Shown one piece after another: positions 35,341-45,081 of a DNA stretch of 64,000 nucleotides. The DNA is from Paraburkholderia atlantica (GTDB lineage Bacteria; Pseudomonadota; Gammaproteobacteria; Burkholderiales; Burkholderiaceae). The notes below the pieces were generated by a model that worked only from the letters and a program-made list of their open reading frames with translations, did no database searches and was not told the DNA's origin. Positions within the stretch are counted from its first letter, which is position 1. The number at the start of each line of letters is the position of its first letter. A program made the position numbers and the translations under genes. The stretch covers positions 1 to 64,000 of the forward strand of contig NZ_WHNQ01000015.1 in assembly GCF_009362785.1 (NCBI RefSeq), read 5' to 3'.

Positions 35341-37104
35341 TCACGCGATCTCGGTCTTCACGAACCTCGCCATGAACGTGCGGGTCGTGCCATCGGGAAA
35401 CAGCACCGCGACCTGTTCGTCGGTTGAAAACACCACATGGCCCGAGCCGTATTTGCGCACGCGGACTGCGTCGCCGCGGCAGAAGCGCGCCTTCCTGCTG
35501 GCGTGGCGCGGCGGCCGTTTATCGTCGGGGGCGGTTCGTTGCGCTTCGAGCGTCGCGGCGAGCGGATTCAGGCAGTTGTCACAAGTGCCGCAGCGCTCGA
35601 ACTCCTGCGCATCGCCGAAATATTCGAGCATCACGCGCCATCGGCAGCCGCCGGTTTGCGCGTAATCGATGATCTGCTGGAGTGCGTCGCGATCGCGCGT
35701 CGCGAGCTGCGTATATCGTTCGACCGCGGCCTCGATCGCGCTGTCCTCGGCGCGATCGCGTGCACCGTCGCGGCCGCGCTCGCGTAGCCGATACCGCTGC
35801 AGCCGGCTGCGCGATACGTGCCCCGAGTCGGTCAGCATCTTCAGCGCCACGGCGAGCTTGTTGCGGCCGACGTCCGGCACCGCGTCGAGCAGCTCGCGCG
35901 CCGTCACGCCAGCACCGGGCGCTTTCGTACGCTGCGCGAGCGTGTCGCAGATCCGCCGCAGCAGCGCGGCGTCGGGATAGCGGCCAAGCGCGAGAAACTG
36001 CTGCACGCGCCGATCGTTCAGATCGAACAGCAGCTCGCAGCGCGCGACCTTGCCGTCGCGTCCCGCGCGTCCGCTTTCCTGGTAATACGCATCGATGCTG
36101 CCGGGAATCTGGTAATGAACGACGAAGCGGATATCGGGAATATCGACACCCATTCCGAACGCGTTGGTTGCGATCATCACGCGCACGTCGCCCGACACGA
36201 AACGCTCCTGCGCATCGTGCCGCTCGCGCGCGGATATGCGGCCGTGATAGCAGGCGGCGGCAACTTCCCAGCCGCGCACCGTTGCCGCCAGTTGTTCGGC
36301 TTCGCGCACGGTCGCCGTGTAGACGATGCCTCGGCCGGAATCACTCGCGAGCAGCGTGCGCAACGCGGCCGTCTTCGCCTCTCTCGCGCGCGTCGATGCC
36401 CGTTGGCGTCCACCTCCTACCGACACCTGCGTCACTCGATAGTGAAGATTGTCGCGATACACGCCGGTGTTCACGATACGCGGCTCGTGAAGGCCGAGCG
36501 AGCGGACGATGTCCTCGCGGATGTCCGGCGTCGCCGTCGCGGTCAGCGCGAGGATCGGCGGCTTGCCGAGCGCCTTGACCGCATCGACGATGCGCAGGAA
36601 CGCCGGGCGAAAGTCATGGCCCCACTGCGATACGCAGTGCGCCTCATCGACGACCACGAGTTTGATGCGCTGGCGCGAACCCGCCTGCAATGCGTCGATC
36701 AGCTCGGGCCGCGTCAGCTGCTCGGGCGTGACGAACACGATGCCGCGTTGCATGCCGCGCAACGCTTCGTAAGTCTCGCGCAGCTCGGCAGCCGGCACCG
36801 CGCTATTGATCCGCCAGGCGTCGATGCCGGCCTCGCGCAGCTTGTCGAACTGGTCTTTCATCAGCGCGATCAGCGGCGACACGACGAGCGTCCAACCGTC
36901 GAGATGCAACGCCGGCAACTGGTAGCACAGCGATTTGCCGGCCCCCGTGGGCATCACGGCGAGCGTGTCGCGCTGTTCGAGCACGCTGCGGACGATGTCC
37001 CGTTGGCCGGGGCGCAGCCGGCTGATACCGAACACCTCACGCAGCGTCCTGCGCATCGCGTTCAGACGGGCAGACGTGTCGCGCGTGAGGTCGGTGTCGG
37101 TCAT
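35341..37104 (-). CDS. recQ: RecQ-family ATP-dependent DNA helicase, HRDC-less
   Basis: A 587-residue 3'-5' helicase for replication and repair. It has Walker A PTGAGKSLCYQLPAL, the DEAH box VVDEAHCVSQWGHDFRP, motif V/VI IATNAFGMGVDIPDIRFV and QESGRAGRDG, and the RQC zinc cysteines (CRWRVMLEYFGD...CGTCDNC). Instead of an HRDC domain it ends in a short beta-rich segment (RVRKYGSGHVVFSTDEQVAVLF). The ATG at 37104 is used; the frame reaches 37161 with residues that do not fit. A second, longer RecQ may exist elsewhere on the chromosome. Confidence 0.9.
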   Translation of the reverse strand: MTDTDLTRDTSARLNAMRRTLREVFGISRLRPGQRDIVRSVLEQRDTLAVMPTGAGKSLCYQLPALHLDGWTLVVSPLIALMKDQFDKLREAGIDAWRINSAVPAAELRETYEALRGMQRGIVFVTPEQLTRPELIDALQAGSRQRIKLVVVDEAHCVSQWGHDFRPAFLRIVDAVKALGKPPILALTATATPDIREDIVRSLGLHEPRIVNTGVYRDNLHYRVTQVSVGGGRQRASTRAREAKTAALRTLLASDSGRGIVYTATVREAEQLAATVRGWEVAAACYHGRISARERHDAQERFVSGDVRVMIATNAFGMGVDIPDIRFVVHYQIPGSIDAYYQESGRAGRDGKVARCELLFDLNDRRVQQFLALGRYPDAALLRRICDTLAQRTKAPGAGVTARELLDAVPDVGRNKLAVALKMLTDSGHVSRSRLQRYRLRERGRDGARDRAEDSAIEAAVERYTQLATRDRDALQQIIDYAQTGGCRWRVMLEYFGDAQEFERCGTCDNCLNPLAATLEAQRTAPDDKRPPRHASRKARFCRGDAVRVRKYGSGHVVFSTDEQVAVLFPDGTTRTFMARFVKTEIA

Positions 37105-37436
37105 GAAGATCGGGATCGCCGGTTGGCTTGGGGTGCAGCTCGTCAGCCAGCGACATAGCAACCAGCGTACCTCGACGGGGCGACACGGGGGGATCGCCCC
37201 GCACAGACCGTATGGCAGATCGGCACGAGCCGCGCGACCGGTGGCTCGGTATGGCGTTTGCTCGACGGTGGAACCCGGTCGATCAACGGAGCCGCCATGA
37301 ATGACGGCACAACGGATTGCCCTTCCGGCGAAACGGAACTCGCCGCTGCGCGCGGAACCACGAGACCACCGGGCAGTCGCGCGGCCGGCGACAGGACCTG
37401 ACGGGCGCTAACGCCATCGAGCATCGGAGGTGAATG

Positions 37437-38645
37437 ATGAAGGCAGTGGTATTTCACGGGATCGGGGATATCCGGCTCGACAACGTGCCGGACCCGCAAT
37501 TGCAGCAGCCGAGCGACGCGCTCGTGCGACTCACGTCGAGCGCGATTTGCGGCACGGACCTGCACATGGTGCGCGGCACACTCGGCGAGATGGAGCCCGG
37601 TACGATCCTCGGGCACGAGGGCTTCGGCATCGTCGAGGAAGTAGGGCACTCGGTGCGCAATCTGCGCCGGGGCGATCGCGTGCTGATCCCGTCAACGATC
37701 TCGTGCGGCTTCTGCTCGTATTGCCGCGCCGGTTATACCGCCCAATGCGATACCGCGAATCCGCATGGGCCGGCGGCCGGCACCGCATTTTTCGGCGGCC
37801 CGAAATCGACTGGACCGTTTCAGGGTTTGCAGGCGCAGTTCGCGCGCGCGCCGCTCGCGAACGCGAGCCTGATGCGGTTGCCCGACGAGATTGACGACGA
37901 CCGCGCAATCATGCTGTCGGATATCTTTCCGACCGGCTATTTCGGCGCACAACTGGCGGGCATCCGTACCGGCGATACGGTCGCGGTGTTCGGCGCGGGA
38001 CCGGTCGGGCAATTCGCGATCGCGAGCGCGAAGCTGATGGGCGCGGGCCGGGTGTTGGTGGTCGATCGCGTTGCTTCCCGTCTCGACATGGCGTGCGCAC
38101 AAGGGGCCGAAGTGATCAACTTCGACGACGAAGACCCGGTCGACATGATCCTGCAACTGACCGGCGGCATCGGCGTGGATCGCGTGATCGATGCGGTCGG
38201 CGTCGATGCGGTGCGCGCGGAGCACGGACCCGCCGCACAGAAAGCGAAGGACCAGCAGACGCTGTTCGATCAGGAGGTCAGCGAGATCGCGCCGCACACG
38301 AAGCCCGACGGGGACAACTGGCAGCCCGGGAGTGGCCCGTCGCAGGTATTGCAGTGGGCGGTGCGCGCCGTCGCGAAGGCAGGCACGGTGGCGATCATCG
38401 GTGTGTATCCGCCGACCGATCGGGTGTTTCCGATCGGCGAGGCGATGAACCGCAACCTGGTGCTACGCATGGGCAACTGCAACCATCGCGCGGTGACGCC
38501 GCGGTTGATCGAACTCGTACGCAACGGCACGTTCGATCCGCTCGCGGTGTTGACTCAGCGCGAGCCGCTAGTCGATGCAATCGCGGCGTATCGCGAGTTC
38601 GACCGGCGGGAGCCTGGTTGGATCAAGGTGAAGCTGGTGCCTTGA
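37437..38645 (+). CDS. Zinc-dependent alcohol dehydrogenase, formaldehyde-dehydrogenase-like
   Basis: A 402-residue zinc MDR enzyme. Catalytic zinc residues are in SAICGTDLH and GHEGFGIVEEVG; the structural zinc loop is CGFCSYCRAGYTAQC. The Rossmann motif is VAVFGAGPVGQFAI near 182-195. The long insert after VDAV (HGPAAQKAKDQQT) is typical of glutathione-independent formaldehyde dehydrogenase-like enzymes that keep NAD bound. ATG 37437 is 6 bases after GGAGG and is preferred to ATG 37434. It precedes the caa3 oxidase cluster by 79 bp but has no obvious coupling to it. Confidence 0.9.
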   Translation: MKAVVFHGIGDIRLDNVPDPQLQQPSDALVRLTSSAICGTDLHMVRGTLGEMEPGTILGHEGFGIVEEVGHSVRNLRRGDRVLIPSTISCGFCSYCRAGYTAQCDTANPHGPAAGTAFFGGPKSTGPFQGLQAQFARAPLANASLMRLPDEIDDDRAIMLSDIFPTGYFGAQLAGIRTGDTVAVFGAGPVGQFAIASAKLMGAGRVLVVDRVASRLDMACAQGAEVINFDDEDPVDMILQLTGGIGVDRVIDAVGVDAVRAEHGPAAQKAKDQQTLFDQEVSEIAPHTKPDGDNWQPGSGPSQVLQWAVRAVAKAGTVAIIGVYPPTDRVFPIGEAMNRNLVLRMGNCNHRAVTPRLIELVRNGTFDPLAVLTQREPLVDAIAAYREFDRREPGWIKVKLVP

Positions 38646-38724
38646 CTAACACACGGGCGAGAGAAAACCGGCTTAACGGATTCTCCATCGCGGGATCGTC
38701 GCTATCGCTGGACCCATCAGACTC

Positions 38725-39789
38725 ATGGCTCTTCTTTCCAACTCGCTCGATGCGCGAAAGCTCACGGTTGCACTGGTTTGCTGCGTGGCCGAAGCAGCTC
38801 GCGCTCAGCTCGCCCCACAGGATGCGCTGCATCCGGCCGGCATTCAGGCCGCGCACATCGTGCGGCTGTGGCACCTGTCGTTGATCGTATGCGGCGCGGT
38901 ATTCGCCGCTGTGCTATTGGCGGTGCTGGTTGCACTGGTGCGCCGGGCAGACCGAGGCGCCAATACGGAAGGCGACGAGCACCCACCGCTCGCTAGCCCG
39001 AGCGAACGCGGACCGCAGCGCGTGGTAGCAGTAGTCAGTATCGCCTCGGTCGCGCTGTTGCTCGGGCTGATCGTCGCCGACGTATTGACGGATCGCGCGC
39101 TGTCACGCTTACCCGTCGACAACGCGTTGCGTCTCGAAGTCACCGGCGAGCAGTGGTGGTGGAAAGTCGACTATCCCGGTGACGCCCAACAGCCGGGGTT
39201 TTCGACCGCCAACGAATTTCACGTGCCCGCGGGACGCCCGGTCATCATCGCGCTGAAGACGACCGATGTGATCCACAGCTTCTGGATGCCGAATTTGCAC
39301 GGCAAGAAGGACATGCTGCCGGGCATCGATTCGACGATCGAATTCCGCGTCGATCAAGCCGGCATTTATCGCGGCCAGTGCGCCGAATATTGCGGCGCCC
39401 AGCATGCATGGATGGCGATGTTCGTGACCGCCGACACGCCCGAAAAATACGCCCAGTGGCGCGCGCAGCAGGCGGCGCCCGCCGTGACCGAGGCGCTCAG
39501 TCCGTCCAATGTGCTCGTGCAACGCGGCCTGCGGATCTTCGAGCAGTCCAGCTGTGCGAACTGCCATACCGTGCGAGGCACGTCGGCGCAGGGCACGCTC
39601 GGCCCAGACCTGACGCACCTGATGAGCCGGCAGACGATCGCGGCAGGCGTTCTGCCGAACACGCAGGAGAACCTCGCGGCATGGATTCGCGACCCGAACG
39701 CGACGAAGCCGGGCACGACGATGCCGACGGTGCCGCTCCCCGCATCCGACCGGCAGGCGCTGGTCGCCTGGCTAGGAACGCTACGATGA
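38725..39789 (+). CDS. coxB: Cytochrome c oxidase subunit II with fused cytochrome c (caa3 type)
   Basis: A 354-residue inner-membrane protein with its catalytic part in the periplasm. After a short signal-like start there are two helices (about 50-72 and 102-121) and the cupredoxin domain. The binuclear CuA ligands are HSFWMP and CAEYCGAQHAWM, all present. A class I cytochrome c domain is fused at the C-terminus (CANCH near 275; methionine ligand probably in GTTMPTVP). That makes it a caa3-type subunit that can take electrons directly from a soluble or membrane cytochrome c. Its stop overlaps the coxA start (ATGA). Confidence 0.93.
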   Translation: MALLSNSLDARKLTVALVCCVAEAARAQLAPQDALHPAGIQAAHIVRLWHLSLIVCGAVFAAVLLAVLVALVRRADRGANTEGDEHPPLASPSERGPQRVVAVVSIASVALLLGLIVADVLTDRALSRLPVDNALRLEVTGEQWWWKVDYPGDAQQPGFSTANEFHVPAGRPVIIALKTTDVIHSFWMPNLHGKKDMLPGIDSTIEFRVDQAGIYRGQCAEYCGAQHAWMAMFVTADTPEKYAQWRAQQAAPAVTEALSPSNVLVQRGLRIFEQSSCANCHTVRGTSAQGTLGPDLTHLMSRQTIAAGVLPNTQENLAAWIRDPNATKPGTTMPTVPLPASDRQALVAWLGTLR

Positions 39790-42413
39790 GCACGCTTGAA
39801 CGCCCGCCCGTCTTGCACGTCGACCTTGCGATCAAGGACGGACCCGACGCGCCCGCCGATACGCGCGCGCTGCTCGCCGACACGTGGCGCGACCCGCCAG
39901 GCGTGATTGGCTGGTTGTCAGCGATCAACCATAAAACGATCGCGCGGCGGTTCATCGTCACGACGTTTGCATTCTTCCTGCTCGCGGGGCTCCTTGCGCT
40001 GGCGATGCGCACGCAACTCGCGCGACCGAACAACCACCTGCTCGGTCCCGACCTCTACGACCAGCTGTTCACGATGCACGGCACGACGATGATGTTCCTG
40101 TTCGCCGTACCGGTGATGCAGGCGGTCGCCGGCTACCTGATCCCGCTGATGATCGGCGCTCGCAGCGTCGCGTTTCCGCGTATGAACGCGTACGCGTACT
40201 GGGTGTTCCTGTTCGGCGGACTGACGCTCTACATCGCGTTCGCGATCGGTGCGGGGCCGCGCTCGGGCTGGTTCAGCTACGTGCCGCTGGCGGGCCCGGA
40301 CTATGCGACCGGCAAGGGCTCCGACATCTGGGCGCAGATGATCACGTTCACCGAGCTGTCCGCGCTGCTCGAAGCGATCGTACTGATCGCGACCATTCTG
40401 AAGATGCGCGCGCCCGGCATGTCGCTGAACCGGTTGCCTTTGTTCGCGTGGGCGACGCTCGTCACGCAGTTCATGGTGCTGTTCGCCATGCCCGCCATCA
40501 TGCTGGCAAGCACAGCGCTGATCCTGGACCGGCTGGTCAGCACGCAGTTTTACAACCCGTCGCTCGGCGGCGACGTGCTGCTTTGGCAGCACCTGTTCTG
40601 GTTTTTCGGACACCCGGAGGTGTACCTGATCTTCATTCCGGCGCTCGGCTTCATGTCGTCGATCATCGAGACGTTTTCGCGCCGGCCGGTGGTCGGCTAT
40701 CCGGCGATCGTGCTCGCGCTGATCGCGACCGGGTTCCTTGCGTTCGGCCTCTGGGTGCATCACATGTTCGCGACCACGGTGCCCGAACTGGGCAAGAGTT
40801 TCTTTACGGCGGCGAGCGTGCTGATCGCGGTACCGTCGGGCATCCAGATCTATTGCTGGCTCGCGACGCTGTTGACCGGCAAGCTCAGGCTTCGTGCGCC
40901 GCTGCTGTTCGTGCTCGCGTTTTTCTTCATCCTCGTGCTGGGCGGCATGACCGGCATCATGCTCGGCTCCGTCTCGCTGGATCTGCAGGTGCACGACACC
41001 TACTTCGTGGTCGCGCATCTGCACTACGTGCTGATCGGCGGCGCGGTGTTTCCGCTGTTCGGGGCGTTCTACTACTGGTTTCCCAAGATCACCGGACGCA
41101 TGCTCGGCGAGCGCCTCGGGCGCTGGCACTTCTGGCTGTTCTTCATCGGCTTCAACGTGACCTTCTTCCCGATGCACTGGCTCGGCCTGCATGGGATGAC
41201 GCGGCGCATCTGGACTTATCCCGCTGGGCTCGGCTGGGGGCCGATGAATCTGGGCGCGACTGTCGGCGCGTATCTGATGGGCGTCGGCGTCTTGCTGTTC
41301 CTCGTCAACGTGGTGCGCAGCGGCCGGCGGGGCGCCGCTGCGCCGGCCGATCCGTGGGGCGGCGGCACGCTCGAATGGAGCATGCCGAGCCCGCCGCTGC
41401 CGCACAACTTCGACGTGCTGCCGATCGTGCATGGCCGCCACCCGCTGTGGGAGCCGTCGCAGCAGCCGGCGTCGGTGTCGGGTTTCACCGCCGGCGCGCG
41501 CGAGGTGCTGACGACGAGCGCCCTCGATGCAATTGCCGAAACCCGCCCGCTGTTTCCGACGCCGTCGATCTGGCCGTTTCTGAGCGCTGTCGCGACGACG
41601 ATCTTCTTCATAGGCTCGATCTTCACGCCGACGGCCGTATGGTGGGGCACCGTGCCGGTCGCCGCGGCGATGATCGCGTGGTTCTGGCCAACGCGCGCGA
41701 GTAATGCGCTGGCGCGCGCGCTGGAGCGATGGCCGTCGCCAATTGGCGGTACAGCGCAGCACGAAAAACCACAAATCCGTGCCGTCACGGCGTCCGGTGG
41801 CACGCCGGAGTGCACCGTCTCGACCCTAGACGTGCGCGCGTTGCCGAGCTTCGACTTCAGCCATCGCAGCCTGATGTGGTGGGCGACCGCAGGGTTGATG
41901 GCGATCGAAGGCACTGTGTTCGCGATCGCGGTCGCGATGTACTTCTATCTGCGCGGCGTGAACGCGGTGTGGCCGATGCACGCGCCGCCGCCCGCGCTGC
42001 TGTGGGGCACGCTGAACACGGCGATCCTGTTGCTGAGCCTCGCGCCGAACCAGCTCGTAAAGCGCGCAGCGGAGCGTGGCGAACGGGCTCGCGCATGCTT
42101 GTGGCTCAGCGTTTGTCTCGCATTCGCGCTGGCTTTCCTCGTGCTGCGCGGCTTCGAGTTCACGGCGCTGAACGTGATGTGGTACGCGAACGCTTACGGG
42201 TCGATCGTCTGGCTGCTGCTCGGGCTGCATACCACGCACCTGGTGACCGATACCGTCGATACAGCGGTGCTCGCGCTGTTGCTGAAGATCGGTCCATTTG
42301 AGGGCAAGCGGCTGCTCGACACCAGCGAGAACGCGATCTACTGGTACTTCGTCGTGTTGAGCTGGCTGCCGATCTATGCGGTGCTGTACCTGGCGCCGCG
42401 CATGCACGGCTGA
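39786..42413 (+). CDS. Cytochrome c oxidase subunit I fused to subunit III
   Basis: An 875-residue inner-membrane haem-copper oxidase with about 12 helices from subunit I and further helices from a subunit III-like C-terminus (from about 695). Haem a ligand in MHGTTMMFLF; CuB His-Tyr pair in WFFGHPEVYLI; CuB ligands HHMF; haem a3 and a ligands in VAHLHYVLIGG. The subunit III part contains MWWATAGLMAIEGTVFAIAV and LLLGLHTTHLVTD. The ATG at 39786 overlaps the coxB stop; the open frame to 39378 lies inside coxB. Fused I/III subunits are known in caa3 oxidases. Confidence 0.93.
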   Translation: MSTLERPPVLHVDLAIKDGPDAPADTRALLADTWRDPPGVIGWLSAINHKTIARRFIVTTFAFFLLAGLLALAMRTQLARPNNHLLGPDLYDQLFTMHGTTMMFLFAVPVMQAVAGYLIPLMIGARSVAFPRMNAYAYWVFLFGGLTLYIAFAIGAGPRSGWFSYVPLAGPDYATGKGSDIWAQMITFTELSALLEAIVLIATILKMRAPGMSLNRLPLFAWATLVTQFMVLFAMPAIMLASTALILDRLVSTQFYNPSLGGDVLLWQHLFWFFGHPEVYLIFIPALGFMSSIIETFSRRPVVGYPAIVLALIATGFLAFGLWVHHMFATTVPELGKSFFTAASVLIAVPSGIQIYCWLATLLTGKLRLRAPLLFVLAFFFILVLGGMTGIMLGSVSLDLQVHDTYFVVAHLHYVLIGGAVFPLFGAFYYWFPKITGRMLGERLGRWHFWLFFIGFNVTFFPMHWLGLHGMTRRIWTYPAGLGWGPMNLGATVGAYLMGVGVLLFLVNVVRSGRRGAAAPADPWGGGTLEWSMPSPPLPHNFDVLPIVHGRHPLWEPSQQPASVSGFTAGAREVLTTSALDAIAETRPLFPTPSIWPFLSAVATTIFFIGSIFTPTAVWWGTVPVAAAMIAWFWPTRASNALARALERWPSPIGGTAQHEKPQIRAVTASGGTPECTVSTLDVRALPSFDFSHRSLMWWATAGLMAIEGTVFAIAVAMYFYLRGVNAVWPMHAPPPALLWGTLNTAILLLSLAPNQLVKRAAERGERARACLWLSVCLAFALAFLVLRGFEFTALNVMWYANAYGSIVWLLLGLHTTHLVTDTVDTAVLALLLKIGPFEGKRLLDTSENAIYWYFVVLSWLPIYAVLYLAPRMHG

Positions 42414-42427
42414 TTCGTGAGGTGCCG

Positions 42428-42757
42428 ATGGATATCTGGCTAGGTTTGCTCGCGGCACCCACGGCGGTGCTCGCCACACAGAGCGTCGACTATGCGCTGA
42501 TCCGGCTCGCCTGCGCGAGCGGCGCCGCGTGGCCGATGCATGCGGTCAGCGCGGCCGCGTTCGCGTTCTGCGCGTTTGCCACGTGGCTCGCCTACGGCCG
42601 CTGGCGTGCCGAACGATCGCGCGGCACGCCGGCGTATGCTGCGCGCGCCGCGCGCGCCGGCTTCTTCGCGCTGATGGCGATGATCGTCGGTGCGCTGTCC
42701 GCGCTCGTGCAACTCGCGATGTGGTTTCCGCAATGGCTGCTGCCCGCTTGCCGATGA
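42428..42757 (+). CDS. Small membrane protein of the caa3 oxidase operon
   Basis: A 109-residue protein with three probable helices (LGLLAAPTAVLATQSV, HAVSAAAFAFCAFATWLAYG, FFALMAMIVGALSALVQLAM). No family recognised; the place between coxA/C and ctaG suggests a small oxidase subunit or assembly factor. It starts 14 bp after the oxidase stop, and its stop overlaps the ctaG start. Confidence 0.8.
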   Translation: MDIWLGLLAAPTAVLATQSVDYALIRLACASGAAWPMHAVSAAAFAFCAFATWLAYGRWRAERSRGTPAYAARAARAGFFALMAMIVGALSALVQLAMWFPQWLLPACR

Positions 42758-43704
42758 GAAGGCACATTCGCTGGTTCGCATGCGCGGCCTGGCTGCCCGG
42801 CACGACGGCTGCCGCGCATGGGCTGTCGGCCGCCGATCGCGCGAGCCTGTCGTTCGGCTGGAGCTTCGAGCCGTGGATCGTCGCGTTGATGGCACTCAGC
42901 CTTGGCGGGTATCTGATCGGCGATGCGCGGCTGCAGCGCCGCTCGCGCGCGCAGCGGCGCGGCGCCGGCTCGCGCAGGCTGCATCTGCTGGCCTTCGCGG
43001 GCGGCTGGAGCGCGCTCGGGCTCGCGTTGATGTCGCCGCTCGATACGTTGTCCGGCGCGCTGTTTTCCGCGCATATGGTGCAGCACGAATCGATGATGCT
43101 GATCGCGGCGCCTCTGTGCGTGGCTGGGCGTCCGCTCGCCGTATGGATGTGGGCGCTGCCCCGGCGCGCGCGTCTGGCGCTCGGGCGGGCGGTGCGCGCT
43201 CGCCCGTTCGCGCGTGCATGGCGCTGCCTGAGCGCGCCGCTCGTCGCGTGGGCGCTGCACGCCGTCGCTTTGTGGGCGTGGCATGCGCCGACGTTGTTCG
43301 ACGCCGCGCTTGCGCATCCATCCGTGCATACGTTGCAGCACGCCAGCTTTTTGCTGAGTGCGCTGCTCTTCTGGTGGACCGTGACGGGCGACGGCGCGCG
43401 CCGCGGCAACGGCGGACACGCGATGCTGTCGCTGTTCACGACGATGGTTCACACGAGTGCGCTCGGCGCGCTGATCACGCTGGCTCCGGGCCTCTGGTAT
43501 CCGTCGTATGTCGAGCCGTGCGCGGTGTTGGGCATCGATCCTCTGCACGATCAGCAACTGGGCGGACTGATCATGTGGGTGCCGGGCGCGCTGGCCTATC
43601 TGATCGGCGGGCTGCTCGTCGCGGCGCGCTGGCTGAGCCGCGCGGACCGGCAACCGGCTTTCACGCAAGACGCGGCGCGGGCCCGCGGGGAGGGCGCGCG
43701 ATGA
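42754..43704 (+). CDS. ctaG: Cytochrome c oxidase assembly protein, CtaG (caa3) family
   Basis: A 316-residue inner-membrane protein with about seven helices, of the caa3_CtaG family needed for copper insertion and oxidase assembly. Characteristic parts are FSAHMVQHESMMLIAAPLCVAGRPLAVW, in part LFSAHMVQHESMMLIAAP, then HTLQHASFLLSALLFWW and DPLHDQQLGGLIMWVPG. It overlaps the small membrane gene by 4 bp at its start and the cytochrome c gene by 4 bp at its end, so the cluster is translationally coupled. Confidence 0.9.
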   Translation: MRRHIRWFACAAWLPGTTAAAHGLSAADRASLSFGWSFEPWIVALMALSLGGYLIGDARLQRRSRAQRRGAGSRRLHLLAFAGGWSALGLALMSPLDTLSGALFSAHMVQHESMMLIAAPLCVAGRPLAVWMWALPRRARLALGRAVRARPFARAWRCLSAPLVAWALHAVALWAWHAPTLFDAALAHPSVHTLQHASFLLSALLFWWTVTGDGARRGNGGHAMLSLFTTMVHTSALGALITLAPGLWYPSYVEPCAVLGIDPLHDQQLGGLIMWVPGALAYLIGGLLVAARWLSRADRQPAFTQDAARARGEGAR

Positions 43705-45062
43705 TGCGAAGGCGCACGGTGGTGCGATCGGCGGCGGCGGGTGCGTTGCTCTCGGTGTGCGTTGGGCTGCTGGCGATCGCGTTCAGCGGCGGGGCGACCG
43801 CGACGGATAGCGCGGCGGCGAGCACTGACGCGCAGGCTCCGGGCGGCGCGGCGAGCTTCGATCCGTCCCGGCTCGCGCGTGGCGAGTACCTGGCGAAAGC
43901 CGCCGATTGCGCCGGCTGCCACACCGCGCCGCGGGGCGGCGCGCCATACGCGGGCGGGCTTGGCATGGGTTCGCCGTTCGGCACGATCGTGTCGAGCAAT
44001 ATCACGCCGGACCCGCAGTACGGCATCGGCCGCTACACCTACGAAGAGTTCGGGCGCGCGCTGCGAGAGGGTGTCGCACGCGGCGGCAAGCGGCTCTATC
44101 CGGCGATGCCATACGTGTCATTCTCGAAGCTCAGCGACGAGGACGTGCACGCGCTCTATGAGTACATGCTGCACGGCGTCGCGCCGATCGCGAAACCGAC
44201 GCCGCGCTCGGACGTCGCGTTTCCGTTCAACCAGCGCTGGGCGCTGCGCTTCTGGCAGATGGTGTTCGTGCCGTCGCAGCCATACGTGCCGCGCCCGCAA
44301 AGCGACGCGAAGTGGAATCGCGGCGCTTATCTGGTGCAAGGTGCAGGACATTGCGGCGCATGTCATACGCCGCGCGGAATGTTCTACCAGGAAAGCGGCC
44401 TTGACGAGTCCTCGAGCGACTATCTGGTGGGCGGCGTCAACGATCACTGGTTCGCGCCCAACCTGACCGGCGACATGGGTTCGGGACTGGGCCGTCTCAC
44501 CGCCGCGGACATTGCCGCGTTTCTGAAGACCGGCCACGGCGCGGGCGTCGTCGCGTACGGCAGCATGGTCGAACAGGTCGAGGACAGCTCGCAATATCTG
44601 ACTGACGAGGACCTGCACGCGATCGCGCATTACCTGAAATCGCTGCCCGCCCAGCGGCCGTCGGGCACCTATACGGGCGGCGCCGATCCCGCGCGTTCGA
44701 GCGTGAACGGCAACCGCGTGGCCGACTCGCTGAGCGTCGGCTTCAACGTCTACCAGTCGTTCTGCGCGAGCTGCCATCACGCGGACGGACGTGGCGTGCC
44801 GAACGCGTTTCCCGCGCTCGCCGGCAATCCTTCGGTGATCGCGGAAGATACGACTTCGCTGATCCGGCTGCTCATCGAAGGCGGCAACAGCCCGACAACG
44901 CAAAGCGGCCCGCCGCGTCAGTCGATGCCGGCGTTCGCGACGACCCTCGCCGACGTCGAGATCGCCCAGGTGTTGACGTACATCCGCGGCGCCTGGGGCA
45001 ACAACGCGCAGCCCGTCACCGCCAACGACGTCGCGACGTTGCGCAGCGAGTTGCACAAATAG
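43701..45062 (+). CDS. Triheme periplasmic cytochrome c (alcohol/gluconate dehydrogenase subunit type)
   Basis: A 453-residue protein with an N-terminal signal sequence (ALLSVCVGLLAIAFSGGATA) and three CXXCH sites: CAGCH, CGACH and CASCH. This is the layout of the cytochrome subunit of membrane alcohol and gluconate dehydrogenases, which passes electrons to quinone or to an oxidase. No dehydrogenase partner lies next to it. Its coupling to ctaG (ATGA) and the caa3 genes suggests it feeds the cytochrome c domain of CoxB (inference). It has a GGGAGGG ribosome binding site. Confidence 0.92.
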   Translation: MMRRRTVVRSAAAGALLSVCVGLLAIAFSGGATATDSAAASTDAQAPGGAASFDPSRLARGEYLAKAADCAGCHTAPRGGAPYAGGLGMGSPFGTIVSSNITPDPQYGIGRYTYEEFGRALREGVARGGKRLYPAMPYVSFSKLSDEDVHALYEYMLHGVAPIAKPTPRSDVAFPFNQRWALRFWQMVFVPSQPYVPRPQSDAKWNRGAYLVQGAGHCGACHTPRGMFYQESGLDESSSDYLVGGVNDHWFAPNLTGDMGSGLGRLTAADIAAFLKTGHGAGVVAYGSMVEQVEDSSQYLTDEDLHAIAHYLKSLPAQRPSGTYTGGADPARSSVNGNRVADSLSVGFNVYQSFCASCHHADGRGVPNAFPALAGNPSVIAEDTTSLIRLLIEGGNSPTTQSGPPRQSMPAFATTLADVEIAQVLTYIRGAWGNNAQPVTANDVATLRSELHK

Positions 45063-45081
45063 CGGGCGAGCCGCGCGCGGA

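Noticed and set aside
39918..41774. Leftward open frame of 618 codons opposite the oxidase subunit I gene
   Set aside because: Composition is Arg/His/Gln-rich and it mirrors a gene with all haem-copper motifs; it is a shadow.
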